Numbered from the stretch's first letter, positions 44,272 through 53,850 are shown. The stretch is DNA of 64,000 nt from Bordetella parapertussis (GCA_943328975.2 CALQCC020000005.1:1-64000), one strand, 5' to 3'. Notes: generated by a model not told the origin, from the sequence alone. Numbers and translations are program-made.

Positions 44272-44667
44272 ATGTATCCTGAAGCCATGCGGCTCGCTTG
44301 CGCCATGGTTTACGTGAAGGACCTTCCTCGAATGAAGGGGTTCTACCAACAGATGCTAGGCACCCAGCCTATCAACACTGAATGGACGGACTCGTGGGCG
44401 CTGTTCGACACGGGTGGCACGCATTTTGCCCTCCACGCGATCCCGACGGAAATAACCCGGAACATTGAAGTTTCTTCCCCGCCGACGTCGCGGGACACCA
44501 GCCCGGTGAAGCTGATCTTCGCTGTTGACAATGTTCCAGCGGAACGGAATCGCCTAGAAGCTATGGGAGTCACTATGCTGCAGCGCCCATGGCAGAACGC
44601 TGCCGAAGAGTGCGAATGCGTCGACCCGGAAGGCAACATTTTCCAAATCACGTCCATTCACCTGTAA
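44272..44667 (+). CDS. VOC-family (glyoxalase-like) protein
   Basis: The 131-aa protein is a single glyoxalase/bleomycin-resistance fold: MVYVKDLPRMKGFYQQMLGTQPI, DSWALFDTGGTHFALHAIP (His), VKLIFAVDNVPAERNRLEAMGV and EECECVDPEGNIFQI (Glu/Asp). Metal ligands are plausible; substrate is not visible. The gap to the upstream gene is 14 nt. GGGAG precedes the start at 44272; a second ATG at 44287 is also possible. Confidence 0.85.
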   Translation: MYPEAMRLACAMVYVKDLPRMKGFYQQMLGTQPINTEWTDSWALFDTGGTHFALHAIPTEITRNIEVSSPPTSRDTSPVKLIFAVDNVPAERNRLEAMGVTMLQRPWQNAAEECECVDPEGNIFQITSIHL

Positions 44668-44774
44668 CTTCTGCCCAGTTCCAAATGGGTGGGTTTTGAA
44701 ACCTCGCAGGGGACATCGCCCAGCGGACACAAACGACGGCCATAGGGTTTACCTCCTATCGCAATAGTGAGACA

Positions 44775-45788
44775 ATGCATCGAGGAAAATTCATCTCGAT
44801 GCAACGCGTGAGCGAACATTTAGTCCAGGCAATGCGGGTTGCTGCATCGTTTGCAGTCGCCGCCGTGTTTTGCGCCGCACCCGTACTGGCCCAGGGCGCC
44901 GCGAAATCGTCGGTCGCAAAAGGCATCCCGCGAATCGCGGGCAAGCCCGATTTCAACGGGATTTGGCAGGCGAACAACACGGCGAACTGGGATCTTCAGA
45001 CACACCAGCCCCGGCCGATGGTGGGCCAGCCCGGCTTCACTGCGGGCTCCACAGTGCTGGCCGCACCGGTGGTTGCGTTAGGCGCGATCGGTTGGGTTCC
45101 CGGTGGTGTTGGCGTGGTTCAGGGCGACGAGATTCCGTACCAGCCGTGGGCAGCAGCCAGAAAGAAAGAAAATCTGGAGCACTGGCTGGACCGCGACCCG
45201 GAGATCAAGTGCTTTCAGCCCGGCGTGCCGCGTGCGATGTACATGCCGTTTCCGTTTCAGATCGTTCAAAGCACCACCAAGGTCCAGATGCTGTTTGAAT
45301 TTGCGAATGCACAGCGGACCATCCATTTGAACAAGATGGAAGAATATCCAAACGTGGCTTACATGGGATATTCGGTGGGCAAATGGGAGGGCGACACGCT
45401 GGTTGTGGACGTCACGAATCTGACCGACGCGACGTGGTTCGATCGGTCCGGGAACTTTCATAGCGATGCCTTGCACGTGACCGAGCGGTTTACTCCGATC
45501 AGCCGGGACGCGGTGCAGTATGAAGCGACCATCGAAGACCCGCAGGTCTTTACCCGTCCGTGGAAGATCAGCATGCCGCTGTATCGCCGCTTGGAACCGA
45601 ATGTACAACTGGCGGAATTCCGGTGCGTCGAGATGGTGGAAGAAACGCTGTATGGACACCTTCGCAAGGAACAACTGGTCAAGCACTGGGACGGCAAAAC
45701 GATAGAAGTAGACGTTAAGCGGAAGATTCCGCCGGGTGAGGAAGTGCATGAGCGCTATATCTCAGGGAACCCTCCAGACGCGAAGTGA
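44775..45788 (+). CDS. Secreted protein of the GKWEGDxLVVDT family (operon member B)
   Basis: The 337-aa protein has a signal peptide (AMRVAASFAVAAVFCAAPVLAQ) and IAGKPDFNGIW, then the family core GYSVGKWEGDTLVVDVTNL, LHVTERFTPI and ATIEDPQVFTRPWKI. A ~60-residue Gly/Pro insert lies at about 85-130. The true start may be 44799, the ATG after GAGGAAA. First gene of a five-gene operon; function unknown. Its end (KWKTIEVDVKRKIPPGEEV region) is unlike the other members. Confidence 0.8.
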   Translation: MHRGKFISMQRVSEHLVQAMRVAASFAVAAVFCAAPVLAQGAAKSSVAKGIPRIAGKPDFNGIWQANNTANWDLQTHQPRPMVGQPGFTAGSTVLAAPVVALGAIGWVPGGVGVVQGDEIPYQPWAAARKKENLEHWLDRDPEIKCFQPGVPRAMYMPFPFQIVQSTTKVQMLFEFANAQRTIHLNKMEEYPNVAYMGYSVGKWEGDTLVVDVTNLTDATWFDRSGNFHSDALHVTERFTPISRDAVQYEATIEDPQVFTRPWKISMPLYRRLEPNVQLAEFRCVEMVEETLYGHLRKEQLVKHWDGKTIEVDVKRKIPPGEEVHERYISGNPPDAK

Positions 45789-45801
45789 AAGGAAGAACTG
45801 T

Positions 45802-46239
45802 ATGAAAACTCGGGCGATGATGTTCCTTGGTAGTGTGGCCTTGTTGACTAGTTCGCAGTTGCAGGCGCACCATGCGTTCGCTGCGGAATTCGATGGCAAC
45901 AAGCCGGTCCATTTTCCTGACGCGACGGTGACCAAGGTCGAATTGATCAATCCCCACAGCTGGATTCATGTGGACGTGAAGTTGCCCGACGGTTCGGTGG
46001 AGAACTGGGCCATTGAGGCGGGCAGTCCGAACATCCTGCTGCGGCGCGGCATCACGCGGAACACGCTGAAGAAGGGTGACAAGATTATTGTCGACGGGTA
46101 TCAATCGAAAGACGGGTCGAAGCGGGCCAATGGCCGGGATCTCACGTTACCTAGCGGGCAGAAGTTGTTTCTAGGATCCTCGGGCGGTGAAGGTGCGCCG
46201 TACGAAGTGAAGCGGCCTGGCATCGACGTAGTGAAATAA
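45802..46239 (+). CDS. DUF6152 secreted protein
   Basis: The 145-aa protein has a signal peptide (RAMMFLGSVALLTSSQLQAHH) and the DUF6152 pattern: HHAFAAEFDGNKPVHF, VTKVELINPHSWIHVDVKLPDG, GRDLTLPSGQKLFLG. These proteins have an OB-like beta fold and are found next to the secreted GKWEGD family in acidobacteria and proteobacteria. The start at 45802 follows GGAAGAA; the gap to the upstream gene is 13 nt and to the next 9 nt, so it is in the middle of the operon. Confidence 0.85.
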   Translation: MKTRAMMFLGSVALLTSSQLQAHHAFAAEFDGNKPVHFPDATVTKVELINPHSWIHVDVKLPDGSVENWAIEAGSPNILLRRGITRNTLKKGDKIIVDGYQSKDGSKRANGRDLTLPSGQKLFLGSSGGEGAPYEVKRPGIDVVK

Positions 46240-46248
46240 CCCTGACAT

Positions 46249-47112
46249 ATGAGAACGGTGCTCAGTTCCATTTCGGTGGCCGCCCTCTTCGTGAGCGGGG
46301 CTGCGGTGTTGTTTGCCCAGTGGCCGAAGTATCCCACCGGAGTTCCGACGACCCCGGACGGCAAGCCGAATCTTACGGCACCCACTCCGCGAACGAAGGA
46401 CGGGCACCCCGATCTATCCGGAACATGGGACTTGGCGCGAGGTCCCGGGCGGGGTGGAGCAAAGGGCAAGGATGCCCCGGCGCCTTCTATCTTTCCTGCT
46501 GCATCGCCGGACGATCCCCCGCTGGGGCAGTTCTTCAATATCGGTGCGGGTTTCAAGGACGGGCTGCTGCCTCTGCTGCCCGCGGCAAAGCAACTGCGCG
46601 CCGATCGAAAAGCGGACAACAACAAGGACAATCCGGACGCCCACTGCCTGCCGATCGGTTTGACGCAACTGCATATGCATCCGCAGCCGAGAAAGATCAT
46701 TCAGACCGATCGTGTCATTGCGATGCTTTACGAGGCCCAGGGCGAGGTTCGCCAGATCTTCATGGACGGTCGGCCTTTGCCGCCCAAGGATGCGGAGCCG
46801 TGGTGGCGTGGATATTCCGTCGGACATTGGGACGGAGACACGCTGGTGGTAGAGACCACCGGATTCCGTGACGACGTGTGGTTGGATGTGGAAGGTAGTC
46901 CGCTGACCAACGCAGGGAAGATGACGGAACGCTTTCGCCGGTTGAACTACGGCGCAATGCAGATCGACATTACCATTGAGGATCCCACCGTGTATACGCA
47001 ACCCTTCACGGTCCGGGTGAATCACGCGGTGATGCCGGACGACGATTTAATTGAGTTTGTCTGCGAGGATCGGGACGCCGGACATTATGTCGGCAAGGAC
47101 GGGAAGAAATGA
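46249..47112 (+). CDS. Secreted protein of the GKWEGDxLVVDT family (operon member C)
   Basis: The 287-aa protein has a signal peptide, TPRTKDGHPDLSGTWD, and the core RGYSVGHWDGDTLVVETTGF, KMTERFRRLNYG and ITIEDPTVYTQPFTV, with KIIQTDRVIAMLYEAQGEVRQIFMDG just before, closest to the member at 15937. It overlaps the next gene by 4 nt (ATGA). The paralogues B, C and D keep the same core but differ in the N-terminal third, which suggests similar folds and different ligands. Confidence 0.85.
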   Translation: MRTVLSSISVAALFVSGAAVLFAQWPKYPTGVPTTPDGKPNLTAPTPRTKDGHPDLSGTWDLARGPGRGGAKGKDAPAPSIFPAASPDDPPLGQFFNIGAGFKDGLLPLLPAAKQLRADRKADNNKDNPDAHCLPIGLTQLHMHPQPRKIIQTDRVIAMLYEAQGEVRQIFMDGRPLPPKDAEPWWRGYSVGHWDGDTLVVETTGFRDDVWLDVEGSPLTNAGKMTERFRRLNYGAMQIDITIEDPTVYTQPFTVRVNHAVMPDDDLIEFVCEDRDAGHYVGKDGKK

Positions 47113-48212
47113 TGCGTAACCGGACTTCTATAGCGTGGGGAGTTTTTGCGGGCGTGTTTGGTGTGGCCGGCTTGGTGGCGGTCTCCCTGGTGGCGCAGAC
47201 GCCTGCGACAGCGGGCAAGTCGGCCGCCACGAAAGCGTCGGCGACGAAAGCAAAAGCAGGCAAGGCAGGAACTGCAAAAGGGGGTGCCCGCCGCACGGCG
47301 TGGGGCGATCCGGATCTGCAGGGCACTTGGTTTGTGAACGAAGACGTGCCTCTGGAACGTTCCGCGGCCAACGCGAATAGAGAATTTCTGACGGACGCCG
47401 AAGTCGCCGCCGCGGATGCGCAGAAGGGCGTGGGTCCTGGACGAAATGCCCGCACCGAGGCTGGAGCCGAGGATGTAAGCGGCGCTTACAATGCGGTATT
47501 CAACTCGGTTTTGAAGACGGGTAAACGCACGTCGCGCGTGATCGATCCGCCAGACGGCAAGATTCCTCCCTTGGTTGGGGCAGCGCCGGTGGCAGGTCGC
47601 GGCGGGGCGGCAGGACAAGGCGGAGGCGCCGGGCGTAGCGCAGCCGCTGTGTTGGGCATCGCACCGGGACAGAATGATAATCCGGAGACCACGGCGCAGT
47701 CGCCGCGATGCCTGGGTGTTCCTATGCCGTTCTTGCCCTTGAACACGGCCTTTGCGCAGGGCACGGTAATGCAGATCGTGCAATCGCCCAAGTCGATGGG
47801 CATCTATCTGGAAGACGATCACGCAGGCGGAGGGAATCGCGTGATCTACATGGATGGACGGCCTCACCCGCCCAAGACCATGAAGTTCTATCTCGGCGAT
47901 TCGCGCGGGCATTGGGAAGGCAACACCCTTGTGGTGGAGACGACGAATTTCTCACAAGGATTTCGCGGATCAAAGGTTGATACCTACAAGATGACGGAAC
48001 GCTTCACGCGTGTGGATGCGGATCACCTGCGGCGCGAAATCACGTTTGAAGATCCTCAGACGTGGACCAAACCGTGGACCGTTCTCATTGACATGGGCAA
48101 GACGGAAGACGGTCGGCACATGATCTTCGATTCCGCATGTCACGAGGGGAACTACGGCCTAACGGGCCTGCTGGTGGGGGCACGCAGAGAAGAGCAGGCT
48201 AACAAGAAGTAG
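47109..48212 (+). CDS. Secreted protein of the GKWEGDxLVVDT family (operon member D)
   Basis: The 367-aa protein has a signal peptide, a Lys/Ala/Thr-rich linker (residues 30-60), GDPDLQGTWFV and the core GDSRGHWEGNTLVVETTNF, KMTERFTRVD and ITFEDPQTWTKPWTV. A Gly-rich spacer (about residues 155-185) separates the two halves. It is the third family member in this operon. The last two bases of its stop codon are used in the GTG of the next gene. Confidence 0.85.
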   Translation: MMRNRTSIAWGVFAGVFGVAGLVAVSLVAQTPATAGKSAATKASATKAKAGKAGTAKGGARRTAWGDPDLQGTWFVNEDVPLERSAANANREFLTDAEVAAADAQKGVGPGRNARTEAGAEDVSGAYNAVFNSVLKTGKRTSRVIDPPDGKIPPLVGAAPVAGRGGAAGQGGGAGRSAAAVLGIAPGQNDNPETTAQSPRCLGVPMPFLPLNTAFAQGTVMQIVQSPKSMGIYLEDDHAGGGNRVIYMDGRPHPPKTMKFYLGDSRGHWEGNTLVVETTNFSQGFRGSKVDTYKMTERFTRVDADHLRREITFEDPQTWTKPWTVLIDMGKTEDGRHMIFDSACHEGNYGLTGLLVGARREEQANKK

Positions 48213-50566
48213 TGCCCGCTGTTTTCTTGATACTCCTCTCCGTCGCCAGCGGCGCGGCGGCGCTCGTCTATGAAATCGTGTGGTTCCAACTGCTGCAACT
48301 GGTGGTCGGCTCCACTGCAGTGTCACTGGGCGTCCTGCTAGCCACGTTTATGGGCGGGATGGGTCTCGGGAGCCTGATCTTTCCGCGCCTTGTTTCCCCG
48401 CGTCGGGATCCGTTGCGAGTCTACGCGGCGATGGAAGCCGGGATCGGAGCACTGGGAATCGTGGTGCTGCTTCTGGTGCCACTGGCCGGGAGCGTTTATA
48501 CTTCCTGGAGCGGCTATGGCATGCCGGGATTCTTGCTGCGCGGAGCGGTCGCGGCAATTTGTCTGCTGCCTCCAACATTACTGATGGGCGCGACCTTGCC
48601 CGCGCTCTCTCGAGTTGCTTTCACCGACGTATCGCGCATCGGCTTTCTTTATGCGGGTAACATTGCTGGCTCGGTGTTCGGGTGTCTGTTTTCCGGATTC
48701 TACTTGCTGCGCGTGTACGACGCATCCACGGCCACCTATGTTGCTGGCGGGATCAACGTCGCGATTGCGGTTCTAGCGCTCGGGCTCGCAGCGGTGAGTC
48801 CGACGTCGCCGACGCGGGAGGAAGCAGCGGTTCCAGTAGCTCCTTCGGGAGACCGCACGGTCTATCTCGCCATCGCCATCTCGGGACTCTGCGCACTGGG
48901 GGCCGAAGCCATCTGGACACGCATTCTTGGCCTTTTATTCGGTGCGTCGGTTTACACGTTCTCGATCATCCTGGCCGTGTTCCTCACCGGTCTTGGGATC
49001 GGTAGCGGGCTGGGGTCCCTACTTCTGCGGACGGTGGTGCGCCCGCGCCTCGCGCTAGGCTGGTGCCAATTGCTGGCGGCCAGTGGGATCGCGTGGGCGG
49101 CGTACACCATGACGGCTTCCCTACCCTTCTGGCCCATCAACCCCTCGATCTCATCGGATATCTGGTTCAACTTCGAACTCGATCTGGCGCGGGCGCTGTG
49201 GGCTGTATTGCCGGCCACCGTATTGTGGGGCGCGAGTTTTCCGCTGGCGCTGGCCGCGGTCAAGACGGGAGGCCAGGACGCGGCTAGCCTGGTTAGCCGC
49301 ATCTACAGCGCGAATACGTTAGGCGCCATCGTGGGAGCGATAGGAACAAGTCTAATGCTGGTCGCATGGGTTGGATCGCAGCGGACCGAGCAGGCGCTCA
49401 TAGGCTTGTCGGCGATCGCCGGACTGTTGCTGATATTACCTGCGGCCCGCTACCGCTGGGTCTTCGCGAGCATTGGCCTGCTGCTGACGGGCCTGTGCAT
49501 CGAAACAGTCCCGCCCATGGAGAAGTTATTGATCGCGCACGGCCGCTTCGCCGCGAGCTGGGTGGGCAAGGGTGACATTGTTTACGCGAAAGAGGGGATC
49601 AACTCCTCGGTCGCTGTATCGAGTTTTGAGGGCGGAGCCCTCACCTTTCACGTCGCCGGCAAGATTCAGGCCTCCAATGTACCGCGCGACTTGCGGCTTC
49701 AGCGGATGCTAGGGCATCTCACAACGCTGACGGTTGCGCATCCTCGCTCCGTGCTGGTCATCGGCTGCGGCGCGGGCATCACCGCAGGCGCAGCCTCGAT
49801 TGATCCTCAAGTACAACGCGAGACGATCGTGGAAATCGAACCTTTGGTGCCGGAAGCCGCGGGAAAGTTCTTCCACGAGGCCAACCTCGATGTTCTGGCG
49901 AATCCCAAGGTTCAGGTGCACATCGACGACGGCCGCCATTTCCTGCTCACGACGAAAGAACGATTCGACGGGATCACGATCGATCCGTTGGACCCCTGGG
50001 TGAAGGGCGCCGCGAGCTTGTATACGAAAGAGTTCTTCGAGGTGATGAAGCAACACCTCAACACCGGCGGCACCGTCACCATGTACGTCCAGTTGTTTGA
50101 AAACAACGACGCAGCGGTGAAGAGTACGGTGGCTACGTTCTTGGAAGTCTTCCCGAATGGCACGATCTGGGGCAATCCATACCAGGGCAAGGGCCACGAT
50201 ATGGTGCTGCTGGGACAAGTGGAACCGCTGCGGATCGATCTGGATCAATTGGAGCAACGCGTCGACTATCGCGGGGACAGCCGAATGTCGCAATCGTTGA
50301 CCGAGGTGGGCATGAATTCGCCGGTGGATTTGTTAGCAACCTACGCAGGCCGAAAATCAGATCTAACGGAATGGCTGGCGGGCGCCGCCATCAATCGGGA
50401 CCAGAATCTACGGATGCAATATCTGGCGGGGATGGCGCTGAATCGGGACGATAGCGCAGCCATTTACGAACGCATGCTTGCTTACCGTCGGTTTCCAGAA
50501 GATCTGTTTCAAAGTGCCGAAGGGCGCGTTTCCTCGCTGCGAGAGGCGATTCGTCGCGGACCCTGA
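48212..50566 (+). CDS. Fused multi-TM transporter-like / spermidine-synthase-like protein
   Basis: The 784-aa protein starts with GTG overlapping the previous stop by 1 nt. Residues 1-430 have about 12 hydrophobic segments with the repeated SGAAALVYEIVWFQLLQLVVG / SGLCALGAEAIWTRILGLLFG pattern of fused-MFS spermidine-synthase-like proteins. Residues 475-720 form a methyltransferase-fold domain (VLVIGCGAGITAGAA, IVEIEPLV, DDGRHFL, TIDPLDPWV) lacking the GGGDGG loop of real spermidine synthases. A C-terminal 60-residue tail is unassigned. The product or cargo is unknown; it may export or modify the operon's secreted proteins. Confidence 0.85.
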   Translation: MPAVFLILLSVASGAAALVYEIVWFQLLQLVVGSTAVSLGVLLATFMGGMGLGSLIFPRLVSPRRDPLRVYAAMEAGIGALGIVVLLLVPLAGSVYTSWSGYGMPGFLLRGAVAAICLLPPTLLMGATLPALSRVAFTDVSRIGFLYAGNIAGSVFGCLFSGFYLLRVYDASTATYVAGGINVAIAVLALGLAAVSPTSPTREEAAVPVAPSGDRTVYLAIAISGLCALGAEAIWTRILGLLFGASVYTFSIILAVFLTGLGIGSGLGSLLLRTVVRPRLALGWCQLLAASGIAWAAYTMTASLPFWPINPSISSDIWFNFELDLARALWAVLPATVLWGASFPLALAAVKTGGQDAASLVSRIYSANTLGAIVGAIGTSLMLVAWVGSQRTEQALIGLSAIAGLLLILPAARYRWVFASIGLLLTGLCIETVPPMEKLLIAHGRFAASWVGKGDIVYAKEGINSSVAVSSFEGGALTFHVAGKIQASNVPRDLRLQRMLGHLTTLTVAHPRSVLVIGCGAGITAGAASIDPQVQRETIVEIEPLVPEAAGKFFHEANLDVLANPKVQVHIDDGRHFLLTTKERFDGITIDPLDPWVKGAASLYTKEFFEVMKQHLNTGGTVTMYVQLFENNDAAVKSTVATFLEVFPNGTIWGNPYQGKGHDMVLLGQVEPLRIDLDQLEQRVDYRGDSRMSQSLTEVGMNSPVDLLATYAGRKSDLTEWLAGAAINRDQNLRMQYLAGMALNRDDSAAIYERMLAYRRFPEDLFQSAEGRVSSLREAIRRGP

Positions 50567-50652
50567 GCACTTCAGCGTAGACGGTTGACCGGTGAGCGGG
50601 AGGCAGCGGACGGCACGACCGCAGCACGTTGTTCCATAATCGAAGTTGGTCT

Positions 50653-51651
50653 ATGGACATTAGAAAAGCGATTCACACTGAGACGATGCCCGCGCACAAA
50701 CCTTCCTTCACGCCGGACATGAGCTGGACAAAGGACATTGCGCAGAGCAAGGTGCTCAATTGCATCTCTGTGGCCGACGAAACCTTCATGCAGGCCGACC
50801 GCAAGCTCAGCGTGGTGGAGCGAACTGGTCTGGACCGGGAGAAGATTCGCGTGGCTGCGTTCCTGCCGCACCTTCCGGGCACCGAGATCGATTCGGGTTG
50901 CCGTCGCTACGCGAGCTACATGAGCAAGAAGTTCCAGAAGCACGGTCTGGATTTCCGGGTGGAAGAAGCCACCAGCGCCGATACGCTGGAGCTGATGCTG
51001 ATGGGCGCGCAGGTGAACGATAAAATCTTTGGGACGTTCGTGTTCTTCCCCACCCCGTTCGGCAAGACCGAGGATTACTTTCTACGGCGGGTCCGGCCGG
51101 AAAAGGACATCGAAGGCTTGACGGTGGAAAACACGGGCCGAATGGCCCTAAACGTTAAGACCGTGGGCGAAGGAGAGAAGTACGAAGGCGTGGTGCCGTG
51201 CACCGCTCGCGCGATCCTCACGCTGTTGAACCGGCATACTTCGATCAAGAACATGTTTCCTCGCGACATGAGCCAACAAGGACCGACGGTGGTGATCTTC
51301 AATAGCTCCCCGCGCATCGGGACTCCGCTGCACAGCATGCTGATGCGGATTGGCGCGACGGTCGCGCTGGTGCATCGGCAGACTCGCCCTGAGGTCAAAC
51401 AGCACTTTCTGAAGACGGCCGATATCGTGGTCACCGCATTTCCGGCGCACTGCGAGGAGGACCTCATCAAGGACATCAAGCCCGGCGCGGTGGTGATCGA
51501 CTGCTCGGCTGAGGGCAATCTGCACCCGGACGTGGCGGAGAAGGCGTCCTTTATTTCCACGCACGACAATCACTTGGGGCAGATCACCACGGCCTTGGCG
51601 CTCTACAATGCGGCGTTATGCGCACTGTGGCAGCGCGGCATGCACGCATAG
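50653..51651 (+). CDS. MTD1-like methylenetetrahydrofolate dehydrogenase
   Basis: The 332-aa protein is a divergent FolD relative. It keeps the Y-x3-K catalytic pair (ASYMSKKFQKHG), but has VFFPTPFGKTEDYFLRRV in place of the FolD VQLPLP motif, then DIEGLT and PCTARAILTLL, and FNSSPRIGTPLHSML at the dinucleotide loop. This pattern is closest to the yeast MTD1 type, an NAD-dependent monofunctional enzyme. The start is uncertain (50653 or 50686). It should oxidise methylene-THF in one-carbon metabolism; cyclohydrolase activity may be absent. Confidence 0.75.
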   Translation: MDIRKAIHTETMPAHKPSFTPDMSWTKDIAQSKVLNCISVADETFMQADRKLSVVERTGLDREKIRVAAFLPHLPGTEIDSGCRRYASYMSKKFQKHGLDFRVEEATSADTLELMLMGAQVNDKIFGTFVFFPTPFGKTEDYFLRRVRPEKDIEGLTVENTGRMALNVKTVGEGEKYEGVVPCTARAILTLLNRHTSIKNMFPRDMSQQGPTVVIFNSSPRIGTPLHSMLMRIGATVALVHRQTRPEVKQHFLKTADIVVTAFPAHCEEDLIKDIKPGAVVIDCSAEGNLHPDVAEKASFISTHDNHLGQITTALALYNAALCALWQRGMHA

Positions 51652-51748
51652 AACGAGTCGCAGTCCCATGGATCGCTAGGTGGAGCTAGAATAGCCAGGA
51701 CGGCTGTGTTCTGCCGAGCAACCAGACGTTGAGATAAGAGGAGAAGCC

Positions 51749-53218
51749 GTGTTGAAAAAACTTGCCGTATTCACAATGTGCGTGGCGTTCTGTGGAAGTG
51801 CCGTGGCGCAGGATGCAAAGACTGTAATCGCCAATGCGCAAAAGGCGCTGGGAGATTTGAAATCGATCACGTATTCGGGATCCGCGAAGGATGTTTCCTT
51901 CCAGCAGTGCGGAGCCAATGCCGCGGATATGAACTGCCGGGGCACGCATGATCCTATGCGACCGATCAACAACTATGTCCGCGTGATCGACCTGGTCACC
52001 ATGGCCGCGCGTCACACGGGAGCGACGAACAATCCCGCGGGTGGCGGCGCAACAACTCCGGCCCCTGGGACGATGTTGCAACAAGTCACACCCCAGCAGG
52101 CCGATGTTTCGCAACCCTGGGCCAACTCGCTGGAGCTGTACATCACTCCATGGGGATTCCTCAAGGGCGCGGCGGCGAACAATGCCACCGCGAGCCGCCG
52201 CAAGGTGGGGGGCAAGAACTTCACCGTGCTGACCTGGAGCCCGACGGTGAAGGCCGCTTCCGGCAAGAGCTACGTCATCAATGGATACGTAGATGAAAAG
52301 AACATCGTGGATCACGTGGAGACGTGGCTGGGCGACAACATCATGGGCGACATGCATATCGTCGCAACCTACACGGGCTGGAAGGATTTCGGCGGAGTGA
52401 TGGCTCCGGCGAAGATCGTGCAGACGCGCGGCGGCTGGCCTTACTTTGACGTGGACGTGAAGGCCGCGACGGGGAATCCTACCAATGTTGCAGCGCTTGT
52501 TCCAGTGCCTGCACCGGCTGCGGGTAAAGGTGGCGGCGCTCCGGCTGGTGCCGCGCCTGCGATGGTCGTCACTTCCGAAAAGCTCGGCGACGGGCTCTAT
52601 CGCCTGACCACCGGACCGGGCAGTTACGATTCGATGGTGGTGGAGTTCAAAGACTACATCATGATGCTGGAAGCAGGGCAGTCCATCGAACGTGGTCTGG
52701 CGTACATTGCTGAAGCGAAGAAGCTGATCCCGAACAAGCCGATCCGCTATGTTATGAACACGCATCCGCACGCGGATCACACCGGCGGGCTTCCGGCGCT
52801 GGTGGCCGAGGGCGCGACCATCATTACGCAGAAGAACAACGTGGCGTTCTTGGACAAGGCGCTCAACACGCCCCGAACGCTGCTGACCGACGTTCTCGCT
52901 AAGACTCCGAAGAAAGCCAAAGTCGAAGCGGTCTTGGAGAAGAAGGTTTACTCGGACGGAAAGCGCACCATCGAGATCTATCACGTGTCTCCGGTGCCGC
53001 ACTCCAACGGCTTGATGATTGTGTACATCCCCAAGGAGAAGGTGCTCTTCCAGGGCGACTTCTCACTGCCGGCTCCGGGGCAACCGGGCAACGATCACGT
53101 GAAGGCGCTGGTCCCGATTCTGGAGAAACTGAATCTGGACTTCGATCGCTATATCAACGTGCATACTTCCGCGACTCCGCAGAACAAAGCGGAACTGTGG
53201 AAGGCCGTAGGCAAGTAA
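51749..53218 (+). CDS. Secreted metallo-beta-lactamase-fold hydrolase
   Basis: The 489-aa exported protein (GTG start with AGAGGAGAA upstream) has a signal peptide and a ~270-residue N-terminal region of unknown fold with a Gly/Ala/Pro linker. The MBL domain starts near residue 270 and shows MNTHPHADHTGG (His339 cluster), YHVSPVPHSNG and LFQGDFSLP (the Asp ligand). It lacks a signature for a known lactamase or glyoxalase. Exported quinoprotein-relay or lactonase-like activity is possible; the substrate is unknown. Confidence 0.85.
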   Translation: MLKKLAVFTMCVAFCGSAVAQDAKTVIANAQKALGDLKSITYSGSAKDVSFQQCGANAADMNCRGTHDPMRPINNYVRVIDLVTMAARHTGATNNPAGGGATTPAPGTMLQQVTPQQADVSQPWANSLELYITPWGFLKGAAANNATASRRKVGGKNFTVLTWSPTVKAASGKSYVINGYVDEKNIVDHVETWLGDNIMGDMHIVATYTGWKDFGGVMAPAKIVQTRGGWPYFDVDVKAATGNPTNVAALVPVPAPAAGKGGGAPAGAAPAMVVTSEKLGDGLYRLTTGPGSYDSMVVEFKDYIMMLEAGQSIERGLAYIAEAKKLIPNKPIRYVMNTHPHADHTGGLPALVAEGATIITQKNNVAFLDKALNTPRTLLTDVLAKTPKKAKVEAVLEKKVYSDGKRTIEIYHVSPVPHSNGLMIVYIPKEKVLFQGDFSLPAPGQPGNDHVKALVPILEKLNLDFDRYINVHTSATPQNKAELWKAVGK

Positions 53219-53229
53219 GTACCTACCCG

Positions 53230-53712
53230 TTAGTGGGTGGCTAGCTGACCGCGCAATTCCAGGATGGTCTGGCGCTGTTCTCCTAGCACCCACTTAACGA
53301 CGTCGCCAATAGAGAGCAAACCAACCACTTCGCCGTTCTCCACCACGGGCATGTGGCGGATGCGCTGCTCCGTCATAATCTCCATGGTCTCGCGCAAGCT
53401 CTGATCGGGACTGACGGTGGTCACAGGATTCGTCATGATCTCGCGCACGCGCGTGCCGCTGGAATTTCGACCCATCAGGAACACCTTGCGGCAATAGTCG
53501 CGTTCGGAGATGATGCCCGCGAGTTTGTGGTGTTGGTCCAGGACAACCAGGCATCCAATGCGATGTTCGGACATCAGGCTGATCGCCCGTTGCACACTCT
53601 GATCGCCCGTGATCGAGTGGACCAAATCTCCCTTTTCCAGCAGCGCGAGCCGTACCGGCTGATTAATATCGATCACCGCTTCGCTCAGGATCGTTGTTAC
53701 CGTGGATTGCAT
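53230..53712 (-). CDS. CBS-domain pair protein
   Basis: The 160-aa protein is one Bateman module: CBS1 HSITGDQSVQRAISLMSEHRIGCLVVLD...IISERDYCRKV and CBS2 IMTNPVTTVSPDQSLRETMEIMTEQRIRHMPVVENGEVVGLLSIGDVVKW. It binds adenosyl ligands in related proteins. A 25-residue leader precedes the first CBS domain. No effector domain is attached, so it should regulate a partner. It is divergent from pdxS. Confidence 0.92.
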   Translation of the reverse strand: MQSTVTTILSEAVIDINQPVRLALLEKGDLVHSITGDQSVQRAISLMSEHRIGCLVVLDQHHKLAGIISERDYCRKVFLMGRNSSGTRVREIMTNPVTTVSPDQSLRETMEIMTEQRIRHMPVVENGEVVGLLSIGDVVKWVLGEQRQTILELRGQLATH

Positions 53713-53850
53713 CCAACACCTCCCCTTCGAAATGGCTAACTTCGCCCGAACTAAATCCGTAGCCGCATGATGGACCTGGGCGGGGTGGCTGTCAAGGGTG
53801 GGTGGAATTCATTGTGACCCGGCCCCGGCTGTGACATCCTAGTAGTAGCT

